This document shows, one piece after another, positions 36,471 to 48,780 of a DNA stretch of 64,000 nt (position 1 is the stretch's first letter; every line of letters starts with the position of its first letter). The notes under the pieces are model-generated. The model was not told the DNA's origin, ran no database searches, and saw only the letters and a list, made by a program, of their open reading frames with translations. This stretch comes from Petrolisthes cinctipes (lineage: Eukaryota > Arthropoda > Malacostraca > Decapoda > Porcellanidae), in the NCBI GenBank assembly GCA_033782935.1, contig JAWQEG010000259.1, forward strand, positions 5,124,001-5,188,000, given 5' to 3'. Both the position numbers and the translations under genes were made by a program.

Positions 36471-39270
36471 TCAGGCTCAAAACACCTGAAAATTCGATAT
36501 TTTTCGGTCCCAGAAGCAATCTGTACATGCCTACTCAGTGCTAGAATATTTTCAAAATATAGGCCCAAAACATGCTAAAAATCGATATTTTAGGTGCCCA
36601 ATGTCGATATGTTCATGGATCTTCTGTACCCGTTTATATCCCAAATTCAGGCTCAAAACTCCCGAAAATTCAATATGTTTAGGTTCCAGAAGCGATCTGT
36701 ACATACCTACTCCTTCTTTGAATGTTTTGAACATACAGAACCAAAATATGCTCAAAATCGATATTTTAGGTTGCCAAAGTCAATATGTGTATGCATCTTC
36801 TGTACCCGTTTATATCCCAAATTCAGACCCAAAACACCCGAAAATTAGATATTTTTGTGTCCCAGAAGCGATCTGTACATGCCTACTCCTTCTTAGAATG
36901 TTTTCAAGATACAGACCCAAAACATGCTCAAAATCGATATTTTAGGTTGCCAAAGTCAATATGTGTATGCATCTTCTGTACCCGTTTATATCCCAAATTC
37001 AGGCTGAAAACACCCGAAAATTCGATATTTTTGGGTCCCAGAAGTGATCTGTACATGCCTACTCATTGCTAGAATATTTTCAAAATATAGGCCCAAAACA
37101 TGCTGAAAATCGATAGTTTAGGTGCCCAAAGTCGATATATGCATGCATCTTCTGTACCCGTTTATATCTCAAATTCAGGCTCAAAACACCCGAAAATTCG
37201 GTATTTTTGTGTCCCAGAAGCGATCTGTACATGCCTACTCCTTGCTAGAATGTTTTCAAGATACAGACCCAAAACATACTCAAAATTGATATTTTACGTG
37301 CATTAAGTCGATATCTGCATGCACATTCTGTACCCATTTATATCTCAAATTCAGGCTCCAATCACCCGAAAATTCGATATATTTGTGTCCCATAAGCGAT
37401 TTGTACATGCCTACTTCGTGTTAGAGTATTTTCGAAATACAGGCCAAAAACATGCTCAAAATCGATATTTTGGATGCTAAAGTCGATATGTGCATGCATC
37501 TTCAGTACCCGTTTATATCTCAAATTCAGACTCAAAACACCCACAAAATTCGATATTTTTGTGTCCCTGAAGCAATCTGTACATGCCTACTCCGTGTTAG
37601 AGTATTTTCACAATTCGGGCCAAAAACATGCTGAAAATCGATAGTTTAGGTGCCCAAAGTCGATATATGCATGCATCTTCTGTACCCGTTTATATCTCAA
37701 ATTCAGGCTCAAAACACCCAAAAATTCGGTATTTTTGGGTCCCAGAAGCGATCTGTACATGCCTACTCCTTGCTAAAATGTTTTCAAGATACAGACCCAT
37801 AACATGCTCAAAAATTGATATTTTACTTGCATTAAGTCGATATCTGCATGCATCTTCAGTACCCGTTTAAATCTCAGATTCAAGCTCAAAACAACGGAAA
37901 ATTCAATATTTTTGGGTCCCAGAAGCGATCTGTACATGCCTACTCCGTGTTAGAGTATTTTCAAAATATAGGCCCAAAACATGCTCAAAATCGATATTTT
38001 GGGTGCCAAAAGTCGATATGTTCTTGAATCTTCTGTACCCGTTTATATATCAAATTCGGACTCAAAACACTCGAAAATTAGATATTTTTGTGTCCCAGAA
38101 GCGATCTGTATATGCCTACTCCTTCATAGAATGTTTTGAATATACAGACCCAAAACATGTTTAAAATCGATATTTTAGGTGCAAAAAGTCAATATGTGTA
38201 TGCATCTTCTGTACCCGTTTATATCTCAAATTCAGGCTCAAAACACCCAAAAATTAGATATTTTTGTGTCCCAGAAGCGATCGGTACATGCCTACTCCTT
38301 GCTAAAATGTTTTCAAGATACAGACCCAAAACATGCTCAAAATTGATATTTTACGTGCATTATGTCGATATCTGCATGCATCTTCATAACCCGTTTAAAT
38401 CTCAAATTCACGCTCAAAACAACGGAAAATTCAATATTTTTGGGTCCCAGAAGCGATCTGTACATGCCTATTCAGTGCTAGAATGTTTTCAAAATATAGG
38501 CCCAAAACATGCTAAAAATCGATAATTTCGATATTATTGGGTCCCAGAACCGATCTGTTCATGCCTACTCTTTGCTAGAATGTTTTCAAAATACAGACCC
38601 AAAACATGCTCAAAATCGATATTTTAGGTGCAAAAAGTTGTTATGTGTATGCATCTTCAGTACCCTTTTATATCTCAAATGCAGGCTCAAAACACCCAAA
38701 AATTCAATATTTTTGGGTCCCCGAAGCGATCTGTAATTGTCTACTCAGTGCTAGAATATTTTCAAAATATAGGCTTAAAATAGTCTAAAAATCGATATTT
38801 TAGGTGTCCAAAGTCGATATGTGCATACATCTTTTGTACCCGTTTATATCCCAAATTCAGGCTCAGAACACCCCAAAATTCAATATTTTTGAGTCCCAGA
38901 AGCGATCTGTACATGCCTACTCTGTGTTAGAGTATTTTCAAGAAGTAGGCCCGAAACATGCTTAAAATCGATATTTTGGGTGCCCAAAGTCGATATGTGC
39001 TTGCATCTTCTGTACCCATTTATATCTCAAATTCTGACTCAAAACACCTGAAAATTCGATATTTTTGTGTCCCAGAAACGATCTGTACATGCCTACTCCT
39101 TCTTAGAATGTTTTCAAGATACAGACCCAAAACATGCTCAAAAGCGATATTTTAGGTGCAAAAAGTCGATATGTGCATGCATCTTCTGTACCCGTTTATA
39201 TCTCAAATTCAGGCTCGAAACACCCAAAAAATCGATATTTTTGTGTCCCAGAAGCAATCTGTACATGCCT
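36471..39270. repeat. Segmental duplication D1, copy 1 (~2.8 kb)
   Basis: It aligns with 44770-47745. Offsets are 8298 bp at first (36538/44836, 37100/45398, 37452/45750), then 8297 (38136/46433, 38606/46903) and finally 8473 (38958/47431). The last step means the partner has one extra 176-bp monomer. The segment includes a TATGTTTAGGTTCCAG monomer and one 97-bp monomer. Confidence 0.85.
38475..38571 (+). repeat. Exemplar 97-bp monomer class (right domain)
   Basis: The first bases of half A, CGATAATTT, join directly to CGATATTATTGGGTCCC of half B. This removes 79 bases with AATT-type microhomology at the join. The same junction occurs near 38521, 39678, 46821, 50443, 53359 and 54970. It is the main length variant of the right domain and marks copies of one duplicated module. 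Half B is intact, although its core reads CTGTTCATGCC rather than CTGTACATGCC. Confidence 0.88.
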
Positions 39271-39640
39271 ACTCCTTCTTAGAATGTTTTCAAGATACAG
39301 ACCCAAAACATGCTGAAAATCGATAGTTTAGGTGCCATATAGTCGATATATGCATGCATCTTCTGTACCCGTTTATATCTCAAATTCAGGCTCAAAACAC
39401 CCAAAAATTCGGTATTTTTGGGTCCCAGAAGCGATCTGTACATGCCTACTCCTTGTTAAAATGTTTTCAAGATACAGACCCAAAACATGCTCAAAAATTG
39501 ATATTTTACTTGCATTAAGTCGATATCTGCATGCATCTTCAGTACCCGTTTAAATCTCAGATTCACGCTCAAAACAACGGAAAATTCAATATTTTTGGGT
39601 CCCAGAAGCGATCTGTACATGCCTACTCAGTGCTAGAATG
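39271..39640. repeat. R-type monomers between D1 and D2
   Basis: About two monomers with GGTGCCATATAGTCGATATA and CAAAAATTGATATTTTACTTG. The first is also found at 51600-51830 (offset 12271 for 39332) and near 47980. This small module has therefore been copied to at least three places in the right domain. Confidence 0.75.
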
Positions 39641-41480
39641 TTTTCAAAATATAGGCTCAAAACATGCAAAAAATCGATAATTTCGATATTATTGGGTCCC
39701 AGAACCAATCTGTTCATGCCTACTCTTTGCTAGAATATTTTCAAAATACAGACCTAAAACATGCTCAAAATCGATATTTTAGGTGCAAAAAGTCGCTATG
39801 TGTATGCATCTTCAGTACCCTTTTATATCTCAAATGCAGGCTCAAAACACCCAAAAATTCGATATTTTTGTGTCCCAGAAGCGATCTGTACATGCCTACT
39901 CCGTGTTAGAGTATTTTCAAAATGTAGGCCCAAAACATGCTCAAAATCGATATTTTGGGTGCCTAAAGTCGATATGTGCTTGCATCTTCTGTATCCGTTT
40001 ATATCTCAAATTCAGACTCAAAACACCCGAAAATTAGATATTTTTGTGTCCCAGAAACGATCTGTGCATGTCTACTCCTTCTTAGTATGTTTTCAAGATA
40101 CAGACCCAAAACATGCTCAAAATCGATATTTTATGTGCAAAAAGTCGTTATGTGCATGCATCTGCTGTACCCGTTTATATCTCAAATTCAGGCTCGAAAC
40201 ACCCGAAAATTCGATATTGTTGTGTCCCAGAAGCGATCTGTACATGCATACTCCGTTTTAGAGTATTTTTAAAATACATGCCCAAAACAAGCTCAAAATC
40301 GATATTTTTGGTGCTAAAGTCGATATGTGAATGCATCTTCTGTATCCGTTTATATCTCAAATTCAGACTCAAAACACCCGAAAATTCAATATTTAATGTG
40401 TCCTAGAAGCGATCTGTACATGCCTACTCCGTGTTAGAGTATTTTCAAAATCCAGGCCCAAAACATGCTAAAAATCGATATTTTGGGTGCCCAAAGTCGA
40501 TATGTGCATGCATCTTCTGTACCCGTTTATATCTCAAATTCAGGCTCAAAACCTCCGAAAATTCGATATTTTTGTGTCCCAGAAGGAATCTGTACATGCC
40601 TACTCCGTGTTAGAATGTTTTCAAGATACATACCCAAAACATGCTCAAAATCGATATTTTAGGTGCCCAAAGTCGATATGTGCATGCATCTTCTGTACAC
40701 GTTTATATCTCAAATTCAAGCTCAAAACACCCGAAAATTAGATATTTTTGGATCCCAGAAACGATCTGTGCATGTCTACTCCTTCTTAGTATGTTTTCAA
40801 GATACAGACCCAAAACATGCTCAAAATCGATATTTTATGTGCAAAAAGTCGTTATGTGCATGCATCTGCTGTACCCGTTTATATCTCAAATTCAGGCTCG
40901 AAACACCCGAAAATTCGATATTTTTGTGTCCCAGAAGCGATCTGTACATGCATACTCCGTTTTAGAGTATTTTTAAAATACATGCCCAAAACAAGCTCAA
41001 AATCGATATTTTTGGTGCTAAAGTCGATATGTGAATGCATCTTCTGTACCCGTTTATATCTCAAATTCAGGCTTGAAACACCCGAAAATTCGATATTTTT
41101 GTGTTCCAGAAACGATCTGTACATGCCTACTCCTCATTAGAATGTTTTCAAGATACATACCCAAAACATGCTCAAAATCGATATTTTAGGTGCAAAAAGT
41201 CGATATGTGCATGCATCTTCTGTACCCGTTTATATCTCAAATTCAGGCTCGAAACACCCGAAAATTCGATATTTTTGTGTCCCAGGAGCGATCTGTACAT
41301 GCGTACTCCGTGTTAGAGTATTTTCAAAATATAGGCCCAAAACATGCTAAAAATGAATATTTTGGGGCCCAAAGTCAATATGTGCTTGCATCTTCTGCAC
41401 CAGTTTATATTTCAAATTCAGACTCAAAACACCCAAAAATTATATATTTTTGTGTCCCAGAAGCGATCTGTACATGCCTA
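39641..41480. repeat. Segmental duplication D2, copy 1, first part
   Basis: It aligns with 54.93-57.12 kb. The offset is 15290 bp up to about 40.38 kb (39664/54954, 40113/55403) and 15643 bp after that (40431/56074, 40817/56460, 41190/56833). The 353-bp step is two monomers present only in the right copy. The marker monomer has GTCGTTATGTGCATGCATCTG and CATACTCCGTTTTAGAG. Homology ends at about 41.48 kb. Confidence 0.84.
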
Positions 41481-42312
41481 CTCCTTGCTAAATTGTTTTC
41501 AAGATACAGACCCAAAACATGCTCAAAATTGATATTTTACGTGCATTAAGTCGATATCTGAATGCATCTTCAGTACCCGTTTAAATCTCAAATTCACGCT
41601 CAAAACACTCAAAAATTCAATATTGTTGGGTCCCCGAAGCTATTTGTACATGTCTAATCAGTGCTAGAATATTTTCAAAATATAGGCTTAAAATATGCTA
41701 AAAATCGATATTTTAGGTGTCCAAAGTCGATATGTGCATACATCTTTTGTACCCGTTTATATCCCAAATTCAGGCTCAGAACACCCCAAAATTCAATATT
41801 TTTTGGTCCCAGAAGCGATCTGTACATGCCTACTCCGTGTTAGAGTATTTTCAAAATATAGGCCCAAAACATGCTAAAAATCGATATTTTGTGTGCCCAA
41901 AATCGATATGTGCTTGCATCTTCAGTACCCGTTTATATCTCAAATTCTGACTCAAAACACCCGAAAATTAGAGATTTTTGTGTCCCAGAAGCGATCTCTA
42001 CATGCCTACTCCTTCTTAGAATGTTTTCAAGATACAGACCCAAAACATGCTCAAAATCGATATTTTAGGTTGCCAAAGTCAATATGTGTATGCATCTTCT
42101 GTACCCGTTTATATCCCAAATTCAGGCTGAAAACCCCCGAAAATTCGATATTTTTGGGTCCCAGAAGCGATCTGTACATGCCTACTCATTGCTAGAATAT
42201 TTTCAAAATATAGGCCCAAAACATGCTAAAAATCGATTTTTTGGGTGCCTAAGTCGATATGTGTATGCATCTTCTGTACCCATTATATATCTCAAATTCA
42301 GGCTCAGAAAAC
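41481..42312. repeat. R-type monomers within D2, not shared
   Basis: About five monomers that do not match the corresponding stretch of the right copy at 57.12-57.78 kb. One (41661 onward, GTGTCCAAAGTCGATATGTG with CATACATCTTTTG) resembles monomers near 47.1 and 50.7 kb. Another contains CCCATTATATATCTC, with an extra base pair in that region. There is no tandem order. Confidence 0.7.
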
Positions 42313-43530
42313 CCGAAAATTCATTATTTTATGTGTCCTAGAAGCGATCTGTACATGCCTACTCCGTGTTAGAGTATTTTCAAAATACAGGCCCAAAACA
42401 TGCTAAAAATCGATATTTTACGTGCATTAAGTCGATATCTGCATGCATCTTAAGTACCCGTTTAAATCTCAAATTCACGCTGAAAACAACGGAAAATTCA
42501 ATATTTTTGGGTCCCAGAAGCGATCTGTACATGCCTACTACGTGTTAGAGTATTTTCAAAATATAGGCCTAAAACATGCTAAAAATCGATATTTTGTGTG
42601 CCCAAAGTCGATATGTGCTTGCATCTTCTGTACCCGTTTATATCTCAAATTCAGACTCAAAACACCCGAAAATTAGAGATTTTTGTGTCCCAGAAGCGAT
42701 CTCTACATGCCTACTCCTTCTTAAAATGTTTTCAAGATACAGACCCAAAACATGCTCAAAATCCATATTTTAGGTTGCCAAAGTCAATATGTGTATGGAT
42801 CTTCAGTACCCGTTTATATCCCAAATTCAGGCTAAAAACCCCCGAAAATTCGATATTTTTGGGTCCCAGAAGCGATTTGTACATGCCTACTCATTGCTAG
42901 AATATTTTTAAATTATAGGCCCAAAACATGCTAAAAATCGATATTTTAGGTGTCCAAAGTCGATATGTGCATGCATCTTCTGTACCCGTTTATATCTCAA
43001 ATTCAGGCTCAAAACACCCGAAAATTAGATATTTTTGGGTCCCAGATGCAATCTGTACATGCCTACTCCTTGCTAGTATGTTTTTAAGATACAGACCCAA
43101 AACATGCTTAAAAATCGATATGTCAGGTGCAAAAAGTCGATATGTGCATGCATCTTCAGGACCCGATTATATCTCAAATTCAGGCTCAAAACACCTGAAA
43201 AATCAATATTTTTCGTTCCCAGAAGCGATCTGTACATGCCTACTCCGTGCTAGAATGTTTTTAAGATACAGACCCAAAACATGCTCAAAATCGATATTTT
43301 AGGTGCAAAAAGTCGATATGTGCATGCATCTTCAGTACCCGTTTATATCTCAAATTCAGGCTCAAAACACCCGAAAATTCGATATTTTTGGGTCCCAGAA
43401 GCGATCTGTGCATGCCTACTTAGTGCTAGAATATTTTCAAAATATAGGCTTAAAACATGCTAAAAATCGATATTTTAGGTGTCCAAAGTCGATATGTGCA
43501 TGCATCTTCAGTACCCGTTTATATCCCAAA
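42313..43530. repeat. Segmental duplication D2, copy 1, second part
   Basis: It aligns with 57781-58997 at an offset of 15468 bp (42366/57834, 42576/58044, 42928/58396, 43303/58771). The shared marker is a monomer with CGATATGTCAGGTGCAAAAAG and a 177-bp step. By eye the two copies differ at scattered positions only. Confidence 0.85.
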
Positions 43531-44769
43531 TTCAGACTCAAAACACCCGAAAATTCGATATTTTTGGGTCCCAGAAGCGATCTGTACATGCATAATCATT
43601 GCTAGAATATTTCTAAAATATAGGCCCAAAACATGCTAAAAATCGATAGTTTAGGTGCCCAAAGTCGATATATGCATGCATCTTCTGTACCCGTTTATAT
43701 CTCAAATTCAGGCTCAAAACACCCAATAATTTGGTATTTTTGGGTCCCAGAAGCAATCTGTAGGCCTACATGCCTACACAGTGCTAGAATGTTTTCAAAA
43801 AATAGGCTCAAAACATGCTAAAAATCGATAATTTAGGTGTCCAAAGTCGATATGTGCATGCATCTTCGGTACCCGTTTATATCTCAAATTCTGGCACAAA
43901 ACACCCAAAAATTCGATATTTTTGGGTGTCAGGAGCGATCTGTACATGCCTACTCCGTGTTAGAGTTCTATTAAAATACAGGCCCAAAACATGGTGAAAA
44001 TCGATAGTTTAGGTGCCCAAAGTCGATATATGCATGCATCTTCTGTACCTGTTTATATCTCAAATTCAGGCTGAAAACACCCAATAATTTGGTATTTTTG
44101 GGTCCCAGAAGCGATCTGTACATGCCTACTCATTGCTAGAATATTTTCAAAATATAGGCCCAAAACATGCTGAAAATCGATAGTTTAGGTGCCCAAAGTC
44201 GATATATGCATGCATCTTCTGTACCCGTTTATATCTCAAATTCAGGCTCAAAACACCCGAAAATTCGGTATTTTTGGGACCCAAAAGCGATCTGTACATG
44301 CCTACTCCTTGCTAAAATGTTTTTAAGATACAGACCCAAAACATGCTCAAAATTGATATTTTACATGCATTAAGTCGATATCTGCATGCATCTTCAGTAC
44401 CCGTTTAAATCTCAAATTCACGCTCAAAACAACGGAAAATTCAATATTATTGGGTGCTAGAAGCGATCTGTACATGCCTACTCAGTGCTAGAATGTTTTC
44501 AAAATATAGGCTCAAAAATGCTAAAAATCGATAATTTAGGTGTCCAAAGTCGATATATGCATGCATCTTCTGTAGCCGTTTATATCTCAAATTCTGGCTC
44601 AAAACACATAAAAATTCGGTATTTTTGCGTCCCAGAAGCGATCTGTACATGCCTACTCCTTTCTAGAATGTTTTCAAGATAAAGACCCATAACATGCTCA
44701 AAATCGATATTTTAGGGGTAAAAAGTCGCTATGTGTATGAATCTTCAGTACCCTTTTATATCTCAAATT
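43531..44769. repeat. HOR-3-like monomers between D2 and D1 copy 2
   Basis: Seven monomers resembling HOR-3 members: 44167 resembles 30942, and the stretch at 44.41-44.65 kb resembles 31.21-31.43 kb. The order is not continuous with a full HOR. A 6-bp insertion lies at about 43762-43767. A half A with CCCAATAATTTGG also occurs here, as near 32270 and 34200. Confidence 0.74.
43755..43780. repeat. Six-base insertion in the conserved core box
   Basis: The usual CTGTACATGCCTAC reads CTGTAGGCCTACATGCC here, six bases longer. The added GGCCTA resembles the neighbouring CCTAC and may be a local slip or templated repeat. It is private to this monomer. Confidence 0.75.
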
Positions 44770-47745
44770 CAGGCTAAAAACACCTGAAAATTCGATATTT
44801 TTCGGTCCCAGAAGCGATCTGTACATGCCTACTCAGTGCTAGAATATTTTCAAAATATAGGCCCAAAACATGCTAAAAATCGATATTTTAGGTGCCCAAT
44901 GTCGATATGTTCATGGATCTTCTGTACCCGTTTATATCCCAAATTCAGGCTCAAAACTCCCGAAAATTCAATATGTTTAGGTTCCAGAAGCGATCTGTAC
45001 ATACCTACTCCTTCTTTGAATGTTTTGAACATACAGACCCAAAATATGCTCAAAATCGATATTTTAGGTTGCCAAAGTCAATATGTGTATGCATCTTAAG
45101 TACCCGTTTATATCCCAAATTCAGACCCAAAACACCCGAAAATTAGATATTTTTGTGTCCCAGAAGCGATCTGTACATGCCTACTCCTTCTTAGAATGTT
45201 TTCAAGATACAGACCCAAAACATGCTCAATATCGATATTTTAGGTTGCCAAAGTCAATATGTGTATGCATCTTCTGTACCCGTTTATATCCCAAATTCAG
45301 GCTGAAAACACCCGAAAATTCGATATTTTTGGGTCCCAGAAGTGATCTGTACATGCCTACTCATTGCTAGAATATTTTCAAAATATAGGCCCAAAACATG
45401 CTGAAAATCGATAGTTTAGGTGCCCAAAGTCGATATATGCATGCATCTTCTGTACCCGTTTATATCTCAAATTCAGGCTCAAAACACCCGAAAATTCGGT
45501 ATTTTTGGGTCCCAGAAGCGATCTGTACATGCCTACTCCTTGCTGGAATGTTTTCAAGAAACAGACCCAAAACATACTCAAAATTGATATTTTACGTGCA
45601 TTAAGTCGATATCTGCATGCACATTCTGTACCCATTTATATCTCAAATTCAGGCTCTAATCACCCGAAAATTCGATATTTTTGTGTCCCATAAGCGATTT
45701 GTACATGCCTACTTCGTGTTAGAGTATTTTCGAAATACAGGCCCAAAACATGCTCAAAATCGATATTTTGGATGCTAAAGTCGATATGTGCATGCATCTT
45801 CAGTACCCGTTTATATCTCAAATTCAGACACAAAACACCCAAAAATTCGATATTTTTGTGTCCCTGAAGGAATCTGTACATGCCTACTCCGTGTTAGAAT
45901 ATTTTCACAATTCGGGCCAAAAACATGCTGAAAATCGATAGTTTAGGTGCCCAAAGTCGATATATGCATGCATCTTCTGTACCCGTTTATATCTAAAATT
46001 CAGGCTCAAAACACCCAAAAATTCGGTGTTTTTGGGTCCCAGAAGCGATCTGTACATGCCTACTCCTTGCTAAAATGTTTTCAAGATACAGACCCATAAC
46101 ATGCTCAAAAATTGATATTTTACTTGCATTAAGTCGATATCTGCATGCATCTTCAGTACCCGTTTAAATCTCAGATTCAAGCTCAAAACAACGGAAAATT
46201 CAATATTTTTGGGTCCCAGATGCGATCTGTACATGCCTACTCCGTGTTAGAGTATTTTCAAAATATAGGCCCAAAACATGCTAAAAATCGATATTTTGGG
46301 TGCCAAAAGTCGATATGTTCTTGCATCTTCTGTACCCGTTTATATATCAAATTCAGACTCAAAACACTCGAAAATTAGATATTTTTGTGTCCCAGAAGCG
46401 ACCTGTATATGCCTACTCCTTCTTAGAATGTTTTGAATATACAGACCCAAAACATGTTTAAAATCGATATTTTAGGTGCAAAAAGTCAATATGTGTATGT
46501 ATCTTCTGTACCCGTTTATATCTCAAATTCAGGCTCAAAACACCCAAAAATTAGATATTTTTGTGTCCCAGAAGCGATCTGTACATGCCTACTCCTTGCT
46601 AAAATGTTTTCAAGATACAGACCCAAAACATGCTCAAAATTGATATTTTACGTGCATTAAGTCGATATCTGCATGCATCTTCATAACCCGTTTAAATCTC
46701 AAATTCACGCTCAAAACAACGGAAAATTCAATATTTTTGGGTCCCAGAAGCGATCTGTACATGCCTATTCAGTGCTAGAATGTTTTCAAAATATAGGCCC
46801 AAAACATGCTAAAAATCGATAATTTCGATATTATTGGGTCCCAGAACCGATCTGTTCATGCCTACTCTTTGCTAGAATGTTTTCAAAATACAGACCCAAA
46901 ACATGCTCAAAATCGATATTTTAGGTGCAAAAAGTCGTTATGTGTATGCATCTTCAGTACCCTTTTATATCTCAAATGCAGGCTCAAAACACCCAAAAAT
47001 TCAATATTTTTGGGTCCCCGAAGCGATCTGTACTTGTCTACTCAGTGCTAGAATATTTTCAAAATATAGGCTTAAAATTGTCTAAAAATCGATATTTTAG
47101 GTGTCCAAAGTCGATATGTGCATACATCTTTTGTACCCGTTTATATCCCAAATTCAGGCTCAGAACACCCCAAAATTCAATATTTTTGGGTCCCAGAAGC
47201 GATCTGTACATGCATACTCAGTGCTAGAATATTTTCAAAATATTGGCTCAAAACATACTCAAAATTGATATTTTCGGTGCCCAAAGTCGATATGTGCATG
47301 CATCTTCTGTACACGTTTATATCTCAAATTCAGGCTCGAAACACCCGAAAATTAGATATTTTTGTGTCCCAGAAGCGATCTGTACATGCCTACTCTGTGT
47401 TAGAGTATTTTCAAGATGTAGGCCCGAAACATGCTTAAAATCGATATTTTGGGTGCCCTAAGTCGATATGTGCTTGCATCTTCTGTACCCATTTATATCT
47501 CAAATTCAGACTCAAAACACCTGAAAATTCGATATTTTTGTGTCCCAGAAACGATCTGTACATGCCTACTCCTTCTTAGAATGTTTTCAAGATACAGACC
47601 CAAAACATGCTCAAAATCGATATTTTAGGTGCAAAAAGTCGATATGTGCATGCATCTTCTGTACCCGTTTATATCTCAAATTCAGCCTCGAAACACCCAA
47701 AAAATCGATATTTTTGTGTCCCAGAAGCAATCTGTACATGCCTAC
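44770..47745. repeat. Segmental duplication D1, copy 2 (~3.0 kb)
   Basis: Partner of 36471-39270. An extra monomer near 47181-47356, with TTTTCGGTGCCCAAAG, accounts for the change of offset from 8297 to 8473. The right part (46680-47755) is present once more at 50.30-51.38 kb, offset 3621-3622 (46903/50525, 47431/51053). Confidence 0.85.
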
Positions 47746-48780
47746 TCCGTGTTAGAGTATTTTCAAGATACAGACCCAAAACATGAACAAAAATTGATAT
47801 TTTACTTGCATTAAGTCGATATCTGCATGCATCTTCAGTACCCGTTTAAATCTCAGATTCACGCTCAAAACAACGGAAAATTCAATATTTTTGGGTCCCA
47901 GAAGCGATCTGTACATGCCTACTCAGTGCTAGAATGTTTTCAAAATATAGGCTCAAAACATGCTAAAAATCGATAATTTAGGTGCCATATAGTCGATATA
48001 TGCATGCATCTTCTGTACCCGTTTATATCTCAAATTCAGGCTCAAAACACCCAAAAATTCGGTATTTTTGGGTCACAGAAGCGATCTGTACATGCCTACT
48101 CCTTGTTAAAATGTTTTCAAGATACAGACCCAAAACATGAACAAAAATTGATATTTTACTTGCATTAAGTCGATATCTGCATGCATCTTCAGTACCCGTT
48201 TAAATCTCAGATTCACGCTCAAAACAACGGAAAATTCAATATTTTTGGGTCCCAGAAGCGATCTGTACATGCCTACTCAGTGCTAGAATGTTTTCAAAAT
48301 ATAGGCTCAAAACATGCTAAAAATCGATAATTTAGGTGTCCAAAGTCGATATGTGGAAGCAATTTCTATACCCGTTTATATCTCAAATTCAGGCTTAAAA
48401 CACCCGAAAATTCGATATTTTTGTGTCCCAGAAGCGATCTGTACATGCCTACTTCGTGTTAGAGTATTTTTAAATTACAGGCCCAAAACATGCTCAAAAT
48501 CGATATTTTGGGTGCTAAAGTCGATATGTGAATGCATCTTCTGTACCTGTTTATATCCCATATTCAGGCTCAAAACACGAGAAATTTCTATATTTTTGGG
48601 TCCCAGAAGCGATCGGGACATGCCTACTCTTTGCTAGAATGTTTTCAAAATATTGACCCAAAACATGCTCTAAATAGATATTTTAGGTGCAAAAAGTCGA
48701 TATGTGCAAGCATCTTCTGTACCCGTTTATATCTCAAATTCCGGCTCAAAAACACCCGAAAATTCGATATTTTTGTGTCC
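47746..48780. repeat. R-type monomers with 354-bp and 705-bp internal repeats
   Basis: The marker ACATGAACAAAAATTGATAT occurs at 47781 and 48135, so about two monomers are duplicated. From 48314 the sequence matches 49019 onward (offset 705, four monomers plus one base). Its marker is GATATGTGGAAGCAATTTC. This segment looks like the first copy of a module then carried into the 2916-bp duplication. Confidence 0.78.
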
